Source: a virus. From it: DNA of 21,394 nt. Shown piece after piece: positions 13,831 to 20,896 of this stretch (position 1 is its first letter; each line of letters begins with the position of its first letter). The stretch spans positions 1,623-23,016 of the IMG/VR virus record IMGVR_UViG_3300010233_000167; one strand, written 5' to 3'. Under the pieces are notes generated by a model, which was not told the DNA's origin, did no database searches, and saw only the letters and a list, made by a program, of their open reading frames with translations. A program made the position numbers and the translations under genes.

Positions 13831-14916
13831 TTAAATTGCCTTTTTCAAGTCTAAACGGTAGAGATTGCCAACAGGCTCAGCACCGATACGCTCATAGATC
13901 ACACCAAGTCGATCACCATCACCCCGTGTACCTGTTTGCATAAACACTTCGTCCACACCGCCAAGTTGAAGAGACGCATTGGCCGCTCGTTGCAGTTTAA
14001 GACCAAGACCAGGGAATGTTGGGTCAGCATAGAACGTTGAGTGAGTAGCAGAGGTAATGGCTGTATCAACAAGGGACGGGGCGATAAGGGTCATAAGATA
14101 ACCAAACATACGACCATTAGACCGAGCGACCATGACTTGAAGTAAACCATTATCATCAAGATACTTCATCAATCCGAGGTTCTTTCGTTTCCATTGATCA
14201 ATCGGTTCACCGACCTCAGTGCAATGTTGTTCGAACAGTTGTTGGCCATCCCGCACAAAGACATCGAAGGATTCTCGTTGGATTGTAACCCCGTCAGGAG
14301 GAATGACTTTATTACGTTTGAGAGCTAGTTGTGTCTTAACTTTATTTGTTGCCTGTTGAGCAAGTTTAACGAGAGATTCTTTGTACGCAGTTGCATATCG
14401 GACCATAGCAAAGAAATCGATTTGAATGTTCTTGTCTTTTAAGTTGTTGTAATGCTCCTCATCAAACGGTTGGTTTAGGCAAAACTCAAAGACTTGTTTG
14501 CACGTCTCTTTTCTGTTTAAGTCGTCAAAGGTGACTGTGAGTACGTTCGGAAGTCGCTTAGTCAGTTGGCCGAGCTTGTGATCAAGATACGTCATACCTC
14601 TTGTGAGCGTTACCTCATCAAAAACTCCAGGACAAAGGGTCATCAAAGACTTAACAACCTCATTGACCGGACGACGAACACAAACCACTTTACAATCAGG
14701 TACGAGTACAGGGATTAATCTCCACCAAGGGGCCGCAGCAGTTTCAACAGTACCGACTTGTGGTTGGGTGAACCAAGTCTTGATGTCCTTTAAGGTCTTC
14801 ATTCGTTGAAGTTCTTCGTGACCACAAATCCAGCCGTTGTACGTAAGAAACTTGCTGAGCCAGGCAGTACGTGATCTTGGAAGACCGAGGATTAGAAATG
14901 GACAAGAATTCGTCAT
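13831..14916 (-). CDS. Sulfotransferase-like / GNAT acetyltransferase-like two-domain protein
   Basis: A 361-residue protein. Residues 7-23 (FLILGLPRSRTAWLSKF) form a P-loop-like 5'-phosphosulfate-binding motif. Residues 77-91 (VVCVRRPVNEVVKSL) match the 3'-phosphate-binding Arg...Ser motif of PAPS sulfotransferases. After a helical middle, residues about 240-358 look like a GNAT fold: QVMVARSNGRMFGYLM (beta strands), FYADPTFPGLGLKLQRAANA (acetyl-CoA loop region, degenerate relative to the usual Q/R-x-x-G-x-G/A), and YERIGAEPVGNLYRLDL at the end. It lies between small virion-type proteins and the ejection genes, in the slot of P22 gp14. The target is unknown: a virion protein, host envelope molecule or small molecule are all possible. 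The start overlaps the preceding stop as ATGA. Confidence 0.72.
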   Translation of the reverse strand: MTNSCPFLILGLPRSRTAWLSKFLTYNGWICGHEELQRMKTLKDIKTWFTQPQVGTVETAAAPWWRLIPVLVPDCKVVCVRRPVNEVVKSLMTLCPGVFDEVTLTRGMTYLDHKLGQLTKRLPNVLTVTFDDLNRKETCKQVFEFCLNQPFDEEHYNNLKDKNIQIDFFAMVRYATAYKESLVKLAQQATNKVKTQLALKRNKVIPPDGVTIQRESFDVFVRDGQQLFEQHCTEVGEPIDQWKRKNLGLMKYLDDNGLLQVMVARSNGRMFGYLMTLIAPSLVDTAITSATHSTFYADPTFPGLGLKLQRAANASLQLGGVDEVFMQTGTRGDGDRLGVIYERIGAEPVGNLYRLDLKKAI

Positions 14917-15260
14917 ACAGTAATAATATATCCACTAATACCCGCACACGTCACTTTCCCAGATGTGTCGGCCAAAGCCTGTAAGGTATCACCAAGATTT
15001 AGAATTTGATTTTGGAGTTCAAGAGATGTGTACGTTTCATCGGGAGCAAGTTGTCGGTTATCAATAATTACGTTAGCCGCCCCCGGAGAACCACCATTAC
15101 GAACAATATAAACTGTAATACTGTGCGCAACAGTATCAGTGTTTGTAAAAGATGCAGTTGTGATTACAGTTCCGGCGGTATTGTATCCAGCCATAAAAAG
15201 GATACTTGCAGTATTGGTTAACTGACCTCCGGTATAAAGAACGGCTGCTCTAACTGTCAT
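14913..15260 (-). CDS. Small beta-rich virion-type protein (115 aa)
   Basis: Predicted all-beta, with the pattern ITTASFTNTDTVAHSITVYI followed by SPGAANVIIDNRQLAPDETY and a final DTLQALADTSGKVTC then SGYIITV. Small proteins of this design are frequent beside phage fibre genes and are probably surface or fibre-base subunits. ATG 15260-15258 has AGGTG about 9 bases upstream. It resembles the neighbouring 136-aa protein in overall plan. Function not known from sequence. Confidence 0.78.
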   Translation of the reverse strand: MTVRAAVLYTGGQLTNTASILFMAGYNTAGTVITTASFTNTDTVAHSITVYIVRNGGSPGAANVIIDNRQLAPDETYTSLELQNQILNLGDTLQALADTSGKVTCAGISGYIITV

Positions 15261-15272
15261 TTAGAAAAACAC

Positions 15273-15683
15273 CTATACAATGGATATTTCTCCCTCACCC
15301 TCGATAGTTAATGCGGTAGCAGTTCCCGCACCACCCACAAGAAAGTCAGCAACGTCCATACGCAACTGTCCGTACCAATCGACATAAGAGTTAGCAGCGA
15401 CAGAAACACCCGTACCGGAGTTAAGAGCACCAGCAGTAGCTGCACCGCCAGCGATAGCCTCAGTACCAGCAGAGTTTGCCCCGGTTGCACCGATCCATAA
15501 CGCAAAAGATGCGGCAGTATTCGTCTTATTAACTACTCTGATATGCCGGAGAACAAGATATGTGTTGGCATTTGTCCCGGCAAGACCTGTCCCACCAGTA
15601 AGAGTCGGGGGGTTGAGGATATTGGTTGTCGTTGTGGTCGTAAGTGCGACCGGACCAAACTTAATGATTTTGTTACTTGCCAT
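15273..15683 (-). CDS. Small beta-rich virion-type protein (136 aa)
   Basis: Predicted beta sandwich with a Thr-rich N-terminus (ALTTTTTTNILNPPTLTGGT), a central strand pair YLVLRHIRVVNKTNTAASFA, and a C-terminal TALTIEGEGEISIV. The design, strands joined by Gly/Ala/Ser-rich loops around a W-x-G pair, is shared with the 115-aa protein that follows it, suggesting a related fold or old duplication. AAGGA precedes ATG 15683-15681 at good spacing. A role as fibre-base or decoration subunit is inferred from position next to the 654-aa fibre. Confidence 0.78.
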   Translation of the reverse strand: MASNKIIKFGPVALTTTTTTNILNPPTLTGGTGLAGTNANTYLVLRHIRVVNKTNTAASFALWIGATGANSAGTEAIAGGAATAGALNSGTGVSVAANSYVDWYGQLRMDVADFLVGGAGTATALTIEGEGEISIV

Positions 15684-15693
15684 TTTATTCCTT

Positions 15694-17658
15694 TTAGTTT
15701 AATACAATTTGTGGATCAATATAGAAGGTGGAGCTTGGAAGAGCGGCTTTTAGATAGGTGTATAAGTAACCGACGAGCTGTGGTGTAGGACTTGTGAGTG
15801 GCACAGTCATTTTAAATCGCCACCCCGCCTGCCATTTAGCCCCGTTATCTGTTACTGATCCACCATCCACAGCACTTGCAAAAGCAGCTGGAGGACTACC
15901 ATTGGTGCTTGTACCCGATTGAGTGCATATAAATACTCGACCGTAACCATCGACACTTGTTCCTGAGATGATAGCTCCAACAGTATAGGCGTGGTTACTT
16001 ATCCAGGCCGATGCTGCGCTATCCCATGCACTTGTATCTGCGGTCCAATTTGAACTTGCTGCTAAAATGTTAGATCGTGTTCCAGAACCTATTGAACCCA
16101 ATGGGCTTGAGGTTGATCCAAAATATTCTGTGTCATGCCAAATTTGTATATTGGTTGGCAACGCCGCACCAAACCATATTCCATAAACATTAACATTTAC
16201 AGTTGCACCTGTTTTAGAATTATATAGCCATGACCCAGGACAGGTAAATGGTACAGTCCAACCGACATTTGCGGTAGTTGTAATTTGCCAACTTATCGGT
16301 GTTGTGCCAGCTACAGCACCACCATTCCTGACAACTGTAGTGCTAGGAACATGCGAGCCATTCCAAGTGTAAGATCGCTGGTCGTAAGTTACGCCAGAAC
16401 TTCCAGAAGATATAAATTTGTATGTAGAAGCTAAACTTGTCGTACTGCCAAAATATGTAAGTGCTGAATTAAATTTACAATCAACAAATTGAGCGTTCCA
16501 ATTATTATTGCCAGGATTTAAAAGTGTGCCGGTTATAGCACTAAAATCCACACCTTCAAATAAGCCAACTCCACCATAAGTTGCATTAAAAGCAAATAAC
16601 GTTGTTGGAATTGTTGCACCTTGAATAGCAGATACTGTATTTCGCCAAATGGTTTTTCCGGCTGCTAACAGAATACCATCCGCCGTAGCTCCAAATTGCA
16701 TAGTTGTATTGTTTAGTTCAATATAAGATGAAACATTGCCTAAAGTAATAGCATTTCCAACTCCTGTTGTTCCAGCTTTTACTAAAGCACACGAATCTAA
16801 ACGAACTATATTATCGCCAGCATTATTAATAGTTAGAACGACATTTGTTGCACCAGAACCAGCCGAAAGAGTTATACCATACATATACCAAGGCGCATTG
16901 AAAGCGCCTGTTACAGTTAGAGCATTTGCTCCTGTAGTCGTTATCGACGCTCCAGTTAATAAATTAGCAGATGTAGGTGGCAAATTTGCGGTATGATCTA
17001 CAGATATAAATTGTGACCACACTGGAACAGTTATGGTTTCAGCAGCAGCTTGAGTTTCAGCATGGTCATTACCAAGATAGCCAATAGAGTTAACTGCAAC
17101 CGTTCCACTGGGCATCCATGTTGAAGCCACCGCGCTTTGCAACCTAGCAAACGGAGCTTTCCAATATTGAAAACCACTGGCCAGCCCTAAGCTAGTCCAC
17201 TTTACCGTTGCACCATCACTTGTTACAACACCAGCAGTTGCACTAAATACTGGCGAAGAACCACTAATTGTACCGGCAGTTGTACAAATTTGCAATGACG
17301 CCGAAGTTGTATCATAAATAACTAAGCCAGTTGTTACGGCTGTTGAAGACGCATGTTGCTGCGTCCAAGTTAGAGCGTTTGTTAAATCACCATTAGTTGC
17401 CGGATTGCCAGTACATTCATACCAAGTTACGGTTCCGTCAGTTGTAGCACCATAACGAGTAATTGCCCAAGTTGGTTCGCCAACATTATTGGTTGTTCCA
17501 GCTACTCCGCAAACAAACACACGCTCGCTGCCAACAGCAGGCGTAGCAAGTTGTCGAACTAATTGTCCGCAGGTATAACCATGATTCTGTATCCAAGCAC
17601 TTACGGCTGTCCATTGAGTGCTGTCGGTGTACCAAACGGAAACATTGAGATTAGCCAT
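15694..17658 (-). CDS. Tail fibre with three carbohydrate-binding-like modules around a beta-helical centre
   Basis: A 654-residue protein. Residues about 16-84 contain AWIQNHGYTCGQLVRQ, ERVFVCGVAGTTNNVGEPTW and TTDGTVTWYECTG. This Trp-Tyr-Gly-Val ... Cys ... GT ... DGT-x-x-W module is common in phage fibres and resembles chitin/cellulose-binding modules. A shorter, diverged copy follows at about 97-158 (GLVIYDTTSASLQICTTAGT, SDGATVKWTSLG). A third lies near the C-terminus at about 545-611 (AWISNHAYTVGAIISG, GRVFICTQSGTS, TDNGAKWQAG). Between them, about 185-440, are Asn/Thr/Gly-rich short strands typical of a parallel beta-helix. It is probably a receptor-binding fibre. Its ATG overlaps the collagen-like gene's stop (TAATG), so translation is coupled. 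The central DNA is visibly AT-rich. Confidence 0.78.
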   Translation of the reverse strand: MANLNVSVWYTDSTQWTAVSAWIQNHGYTCGQLVRQLATPAVGSERVFVCGVAGTTNNVGEPTWAITRYGATTDGTVTWYECTGNPATNGDLTNALTWTQQHASSTAVTTGLVIYDTTSASLQICTTAGTISGSSPVFSATAGVVTSDGATVKWTSLGLASGFQYWKAPFARLQSAVASTWMPSGTVAVNSIGYLGNDHAETQAAAETITVPVWSQFISVDHTANLPPTSANLLTGASITTTGANALTVTGAFNAPWYMYGITLSAGSGATNVVLTINNAGDNIVRLDSCALVKAGTTGVGNAITLGNVSSYIELNNTTMQFGATADGILLAAGKTIWRNTVSAIQGATIPTTLFAFNATYGGVGLFEGVDFSAITGTLLNPGNNNWNAQFVDCKFNSALTYFGSTTSLASTYKFISSGSSGVTYDQRSYTWNGSHVPSTTVVRNGGAVAGTTPISWQITTTANVGWTVPFTCPGSWLYNSKTGATVNVNVYGIWFGAALPTNIQIWHDTEYFGSTSSPLGSIGSGTRSNILAASSNWTADTSAWDSAASAWISNHAYTVGAIISGTSVDGYGRVFICTQSGTSTNGSPPAAFASAVDGGSVTDNGAKWQAGWRFKMTVPLTSPTPQLVGYLYTYLKAALPSSTFYIDPQIVLN

Positions 17659-18176
17659 TAAAGAAAGAACACTGCAAAACCAGCAGACCCTTGTGGGCCT
17701 TGGATTGGAAATGTATCTTGGCCGTCCTCGCCGTCTTGTCCAGGAAGACCTAATCCGGCTAGACCCTGTGGTCCCATCGCGCCAGTAGCACCCGTCGGAC
17801 CTGTTGGACCAACTGAGCCCGTTGATCCCGGTGGACCTGGAATTGTCAGACCATCTTCCCCGTCTTCACCGTCCCACCCTGTCGGACCAATAAATCCTTG
17901 AATACCGGGAGAACCTTTTGGGCCAATTACTTGGGTAGTATTAAAAGATAACGGTAGGCTTAGCTGATCTTGTTGTGTCTGCTGGAGGTCCGGCTTAGAA
18001 TCAGATAAGGCCTCAAGGATAGCGAGATCATCGGAACTAACACCATTCGCCCCACCTGTTCTATTCCACAGTTGAGCAAGTAAGTAGAACCATTCTGATG
18101 TGATATTCCCTTGTTCATCAACAAGTTTTGATGATACTTTCGGAAAACCCTGTTGAGTTGTACTACCTACTGGCAT
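17658..18176 (-). CDS. Collagen-like fibre protein in the tail-needle (gp26) position
   Basis: A 172-residue protein. The N-terminal 80 residues carry a phage-tail motif (SEWFYLLAQLWNRTGGANG) and a helical Gln-rich segment. Residues 85-166 are Gly-X-Y repeats (for example GPKGSPGIQGFIGPTG and GPTGPTGATGAMGPQG) with three short breaks, ending in a hydrophobic FAVFFL tail. Collagen repeats form a trimeric rod. In P22-type genomes the gene after gp10 encodes the trimeric gp26 needle that plugs the tail, so this may be the functional counterpart; a side fibre is the alternative. Asp-Gly-Glu triplets make several repeats strongly acidic. ATG 18176-18174 is preceded by the duplicated leader element and its short upstream ORF. 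Confidence 0.85.
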   Translation of the reverse strand: MPVGSTTQQGFPKVSSKLVDEQGNITSEWFYLLAQLWNRTGGANGVSSDDLAILEALSDSKPDLQQTQQDQLSLPLSFNTTQVIGPKGSPGIQGFIGPTGWDGEDGEDGLTIPGPPGSTGSVGPTGPTGATGAMGPQGLAGLGLPGQDGEDGQDTFPIQGPQGSAGFAVFFL

Positions 18177-18214
18177 TTTGCACCCAGACGGGCTAAAGTC
18201 ACTCCGCGATGCAT
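18167..18214 (-). CDS. Leader ORF B: 15-codon upstream ORF before the collagen-like gene
   Basis: ATG 18214-18212 begins one base after the stop of the gp10-like gene. It encodes MHRGVTLARLGAKCQ and ends at TAG 18169-18167, four bases past the ATG codon of the collagen-like gene. A weak GCGGA lies 8 bases upstream; reinitiation after gp10 is also possible. The peptide shares HRGxTLA with leader ORF A at 2630-2680, and in both cases the stop falls just beyond the downstream start codon. Translation is plausible but unproven. Confidence 0.5.
   Translation of the reverse strand: MHRGVTLARLGAKCQ
18181..18211 (-). repeat. Duplicated translational leader element, copy B
   Basis: These 31 bases match 2645-2674 with 28 of 30 aligned identities plus one extra base (18189). 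GCCC (18193-18190) can pair with GGGT (18185-18182) around a 4-base loop. GGGTG then lies four bases before the collagen-like ATG, exactly the spacing of copy A. Both copies fill nearly all the gap between two genes. Confidence 0.75.
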
Positions 18215-18215
18215 C

Positions 18216-19703
18216 TTATGTTTCCGCCGGTTCTGCCCACACATCACCACCATTAAGCGCGGTGAAAGCGGGTACTGACCAAAAGACTTCAAATACTCTA
18301 TTACGAGCTTGACCTAGTTGTGGGAACATAATTGACCGATTGAATTCGCCGGTTGATCCGAGACCATACACACGAGGATTTCCCCAGGTCTTACCACGAT
18401 TATCGCTGTACCGAAGAGAGATTTGTGGTTCATTTGATGTAAGTGTGTTTTGAATTTCACCTACATCCATGTCCAGGACAAGACGACTAAACTCAACTCT
18501 ACGGTTATTGACTTGAATACCGGGCCAACCGCGTCGACGAACAATAGGTTGACCATTATCTGTATAGTTATTTAGGTTCCACTGATAAAGTGCCCCAGTT
18601 TCCCAATCGCCCACTACAATAGTTCCATAAGCAGGCGCACAAGTGTTTGGACGAATACGGTTTTCCTGACCACTATTGTCTGTCCAAGTTCGTTCATGCC
18701 AGAGATTTTCAGCGATGTCGAATACCCATGTTGCATTGGCAGTCGGGAAAATTAATACGTAAAACGTATGACCAAGTTGCTGATAGGTAAATCCGATGGC
18801 ATCGCTGATTGTAGCGTACGAAGAGATTTTCTGTTCAATGGCGTGCGTAGAGATACGATGGGCCGTGTATTGATTACCGTTAAGAACAATAGTTTGCCCT
18901 TGACGGTCTTTACTTAACCAGTAAATTGAGAGGTCTTGACGACAAATCGAATAGGGGGCAACACAACCATGTTCGATAAATACACCGGGAAGTTCAGCAA
19001 AAGAAAACTGGGGGTTGCCCGCATCGTACCACACTTCAGTAGTTTCAGTACCAATTAACCACGCTTCTCGGTGCATGGCTATTACACCAACGACATTATC
19101 TGGATTGCCGACTTTAGCCGCAATGTCTAATGGATCAAAAGCCGCAGCAGTAGTGTCGGGGGAAACTGTACCAGTTAGATTTTCAAAAGTTACATTGGAA
19201 AGAGAGATGTACCATTGATTGGTATTGGGTCGATTTAACAGAAAGAACGTGTCAATACAATCGACCCTATTTCCTCCGTAAAATGCCCCATCTTGTCCGG
19301 AGATTGTAGCGAAAGAATTATCCGACATCTTGATGCACCAACCGTTTGCTGATCCATCCACAATGAGGATTGCTAGGCTGTTATCCGACATCGATACGAT
19401 ACCACTATCGGAGTCAATAGTACCGAGAAGAGTACGAGACCAACCTGAAGTAGTTGCGTAGACTTTATTGCCGATTACTTCGTAAAAGTTACCATTAGTT
19501 GCTGTGTACGCACATCTATGTTCAAAACCTGTTCCGGCAATTAGTTGTGTAAGACCGGGAGTCAGTTGATGTGTAACGGGGAAGGGGCTGTCTTCAGGGT
19601 TCTTTTCTGGGTATAGGTTAACGCAACGTTGGGCGGAAGCAATGACTGACCTAGCCTCATACATACCTCCAACTAGCGGAAGTTTTACAGGACTAGTAAC
19701 CAT
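18216..19703 (-). CDS. Tail hub / packaged DNA stabilisation protein, P22 gp10-like
   Basis: A 495-residue protein from ATG 19703-19701, which overlaps the gp4-like gene by 11 bases; a TTG at 19736 would add 11 unrelated residues. The N-terminal signature EARSVIASAQRCVNLYPEKN, followed by PVTHQLTPGLTQLIAG, is characteristic of the P22 gp10 family. Later segments such as GYIDSD-like beta repeats and VWFDIAENLWHERTW-type text (here WVFDIAENLWHERTW) fit the beta-propeller-like hub. It joins the gp4-like adaptor at the base of the portal and closes the tail after packaging. P22 gp10 is of similar size (472 residues). Confidence 0.9.
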   Translation of the reverse strand: MVTSPVKLPLVGGMYEARSVIASAQRCVNLYPEKNPEDSPFPVTHQLTPGLTQLIAGTGFEHRCAYTATNGNFYEVIGNKVYATTSGWSRTLLGTIDSDSGIVSMSDNSLAILIVDGSANGWCIKMSDNSFATISGQDGAFYGGNRVDCIDTFFLLNRPNTNQWYISLSNVTFENLTGTVSPDTTAAAFDPLDIAAKVGNPDNVVGVIAMHREAWLIGTETTEVWYDAGNPQFSFAELPGVFIEHGCVAPYSICRQDLSIYWLSKDRQGQTIVLNGNQYTAHRISTHAIEQKISSYATISDAIGFTYQQLGHTFYVLIFPTANATWVFDIAENLWHERTWTDNSGQENRIRPNTCAPAYGTIVVGDWETGALYQWNLNNYTDNGQPIVRRRGWPGIQVNNRRVEFSRLVLDMDVGEIQNTLTSNEPQISLRYSDNRGKTWGNPRVYGLGSTGEFNRSIMFPQLGQARNRVFEVFWSVPAFTALNGGDVWAEPAET

Positions 19704-20418
19704 CGCTGTACACGTTGTACGAACGCTGAGCACCAATTACTGCTGGTGGCATTTTGGACGTTGGAGTTTGAACGTTAGCCCCACGAATAACATTGAGAGC
19801 ATCTTTAGCAAGAGCAATCATCGCCGGATCGGCTGGCATACGGTAGGCGACCCTAAGACGAACCATAAGATTGTAAAGAAGAGCCGCTTCGTACTCAGGG
19901 GGAAGATTGATAACCTGAGTAAGAGATGTGAACTGAGTAATCTGGTGTTTAACCAAAATGTGTAACTCATACAAATTGGCATTAGGCACAGGCCATGCGT
20001 AAATTGTACCGTTGGGCCAGTTGCTGTCGTAAAAGATAATGCTGGGCCAAGTACCCATTGTCTTTAGACGAATACGATTGTAATCTTCATGTGAGGGCAA
20101 CAGTTGAAGGGGATAGTCGATTTGCTCAACACCCGCTTGGGCTCGTTGCCTCAGGAAGTTACCATCTTCAAGGCGATCTGGGCGAGGTGTGTCGAAGTCG
20201 CCCCCAGGACCAATAGAATAGGTTTCAGCCCCCGTGGTCACAACGGAAACGTCAGTCAGATTGTAAATCATCCAACGCTTACGGTTCCACTGAGCAGTGA
20301 TATAATTCAACCGTTTAAATGCATTGTTAATGTCTTCAGCTTGGGCGATCTGACCTTGACCAAGGATACCCGAGTCAATCAATGCTAGAACAAGAAGATC
20401 ATTAACGGTTGATGTCAA
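19693..20418 (-). CDS. Tail accessory factor / head completion protein, P22 gp4-like
   Basis: A 241-residue protein. The N-terminal helix pair (VNDLLVLALIDSGILGQGQI, then EDINNAFKRLNYITAQWNRK) and the segment around TYSIGPGGDFDTPRPDRLED match the gp4 family of ring-forming adaptors. These bind below the portal and start tail assembly. It is longer than P22 gp4 (166 residues), with the extra length in the C-terminal half. The start is TTG 20418-20416, six bases after the upstream stop; no in-frame ATG lies close to the conserved N-terminus. It overlaps the gp10-like gene, in line with coupled synthesis of the two hub proteins. Confidence 0.88.
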   Translation of the reverse strand: MTSTVNDLLVLALIDSGILGQGQIAQAEDINNAFKRLNYITAQWNRKRWMIYNLTDVSVVTTGAETYSIGPGGDFDTPRPDRLEDGNFLRQRAQAGVEQIDYPLQLLPSHEDYNRIRLKTMGTWPSIIFYDSNWPNGTIYAWPVPNANLYELHILVKHQITQFTSLTQVINLPPEYEAALLYNLMVRLRVAYRMPADPAMIALAKDALNVIRGANVQTPTSKMPPAVIGAQRSYNVYSDGY

Positions 20419-20424
20419 GATGTT

Positions 20425-20886
20425 TTACTCGAATGGATTAAGTGTTGGATCAAAACCGGCTTCTTCAATAGCTTTAGTCAGTTTAGCCGGTCCCCAACGT
20501 TTATCAACTTTTACTTGCTTTACTTGTGCGACTGCAAGAAGACGAACACGTTCAACTTCATCGTCAATAACTTCTTCACCACCAAGAACCTGAGCCTCTT
20601 CACTAGCACTGTTAACGACGACATAGTGCTTAGGTTTATCGGGGTTATTATATACGTGTTTTGGGTACTCTTGGTATTGCGAAATTGCACTGTCTCCGTT
20701 GCTGCCGTCAGACCAATCCCAACGGCTTCTGTTAATTCGTGAGAGTGCTGAGTTCTGTTTAACTGTCACTCGACTATTGTTTGATCGTCCGATCCCATGA
20801 CCACCTGAAGTTTGATGACCATTAGATCGAACCGAGCTTTTGGTACCACGGGCACCTTTAACAGTTGAGTCCTCAGACACTCTCAC
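20425..20886 (-). CDS. Coat-proximal protein of unknown function (153 aa)
   Basis: The start is GTG 20886 (or GTG 20880); no ATG occurs in the reading frame. The first 75 residues are basic, Ser/Asn/Gly-rich and low in complexity. The middle segment EYPKHVYNNPDKPKHYVVVN with SASEEAQVLGGEE resembles a small conserved motif (YPK-x-hydrophobic-Y ... P ... VNSAEEE) found in short phage proteins encoded next to coat genes. The C-terminal KRWGPAKLTKAIEEAGFDPT is a predicted helix. It lies between the coat protein and gp4-like genes, so a head or joining role is likely. The disordered basic N-terminus could contact DNA; this is inference. Confidence 0.75.
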   Translation of the reverse strand: MRVSEDSTVKGARGTKSSVRSNGHQTSGGHGIGRSNNSRVTVKQNSALSRINRSRWDWSDGSNGDSAISQYQEYPKHVYNNPDKPKHYVVVNSASEEAQVLGGEEVIDDEVERVRLLAVAQVKQVKVDKRWGPAKLTKAIEEAGFDPTLNPFE

Positions 20887-20896
20887 AAACCAATCT

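Noticed and set aside
14913-15683. Possible frameshift splitting one protein into the 136-aa and 115-aa products
   Set aside because: Each has its own ribosome site and a complete beta-type fold pattern, with a clean 12-base gap; they look like two genes.
17700-17930. Glycine-codon repeats in the collagen region as a CRISPR-like or tandem DNA repeat
   Set aside because: The periodicity is 9 bases and follows Gly-X-Y codons with free variation; there are no constant repeats with unique spacers.
19704-19736. TTG-initiated 11-residue extension of the gp10-like protein
   Set aside because: The extra residues do not look like the family N-terminus, no ribosome site precedes the TTG, and ATG 19703 fits the conserved start of the protein.
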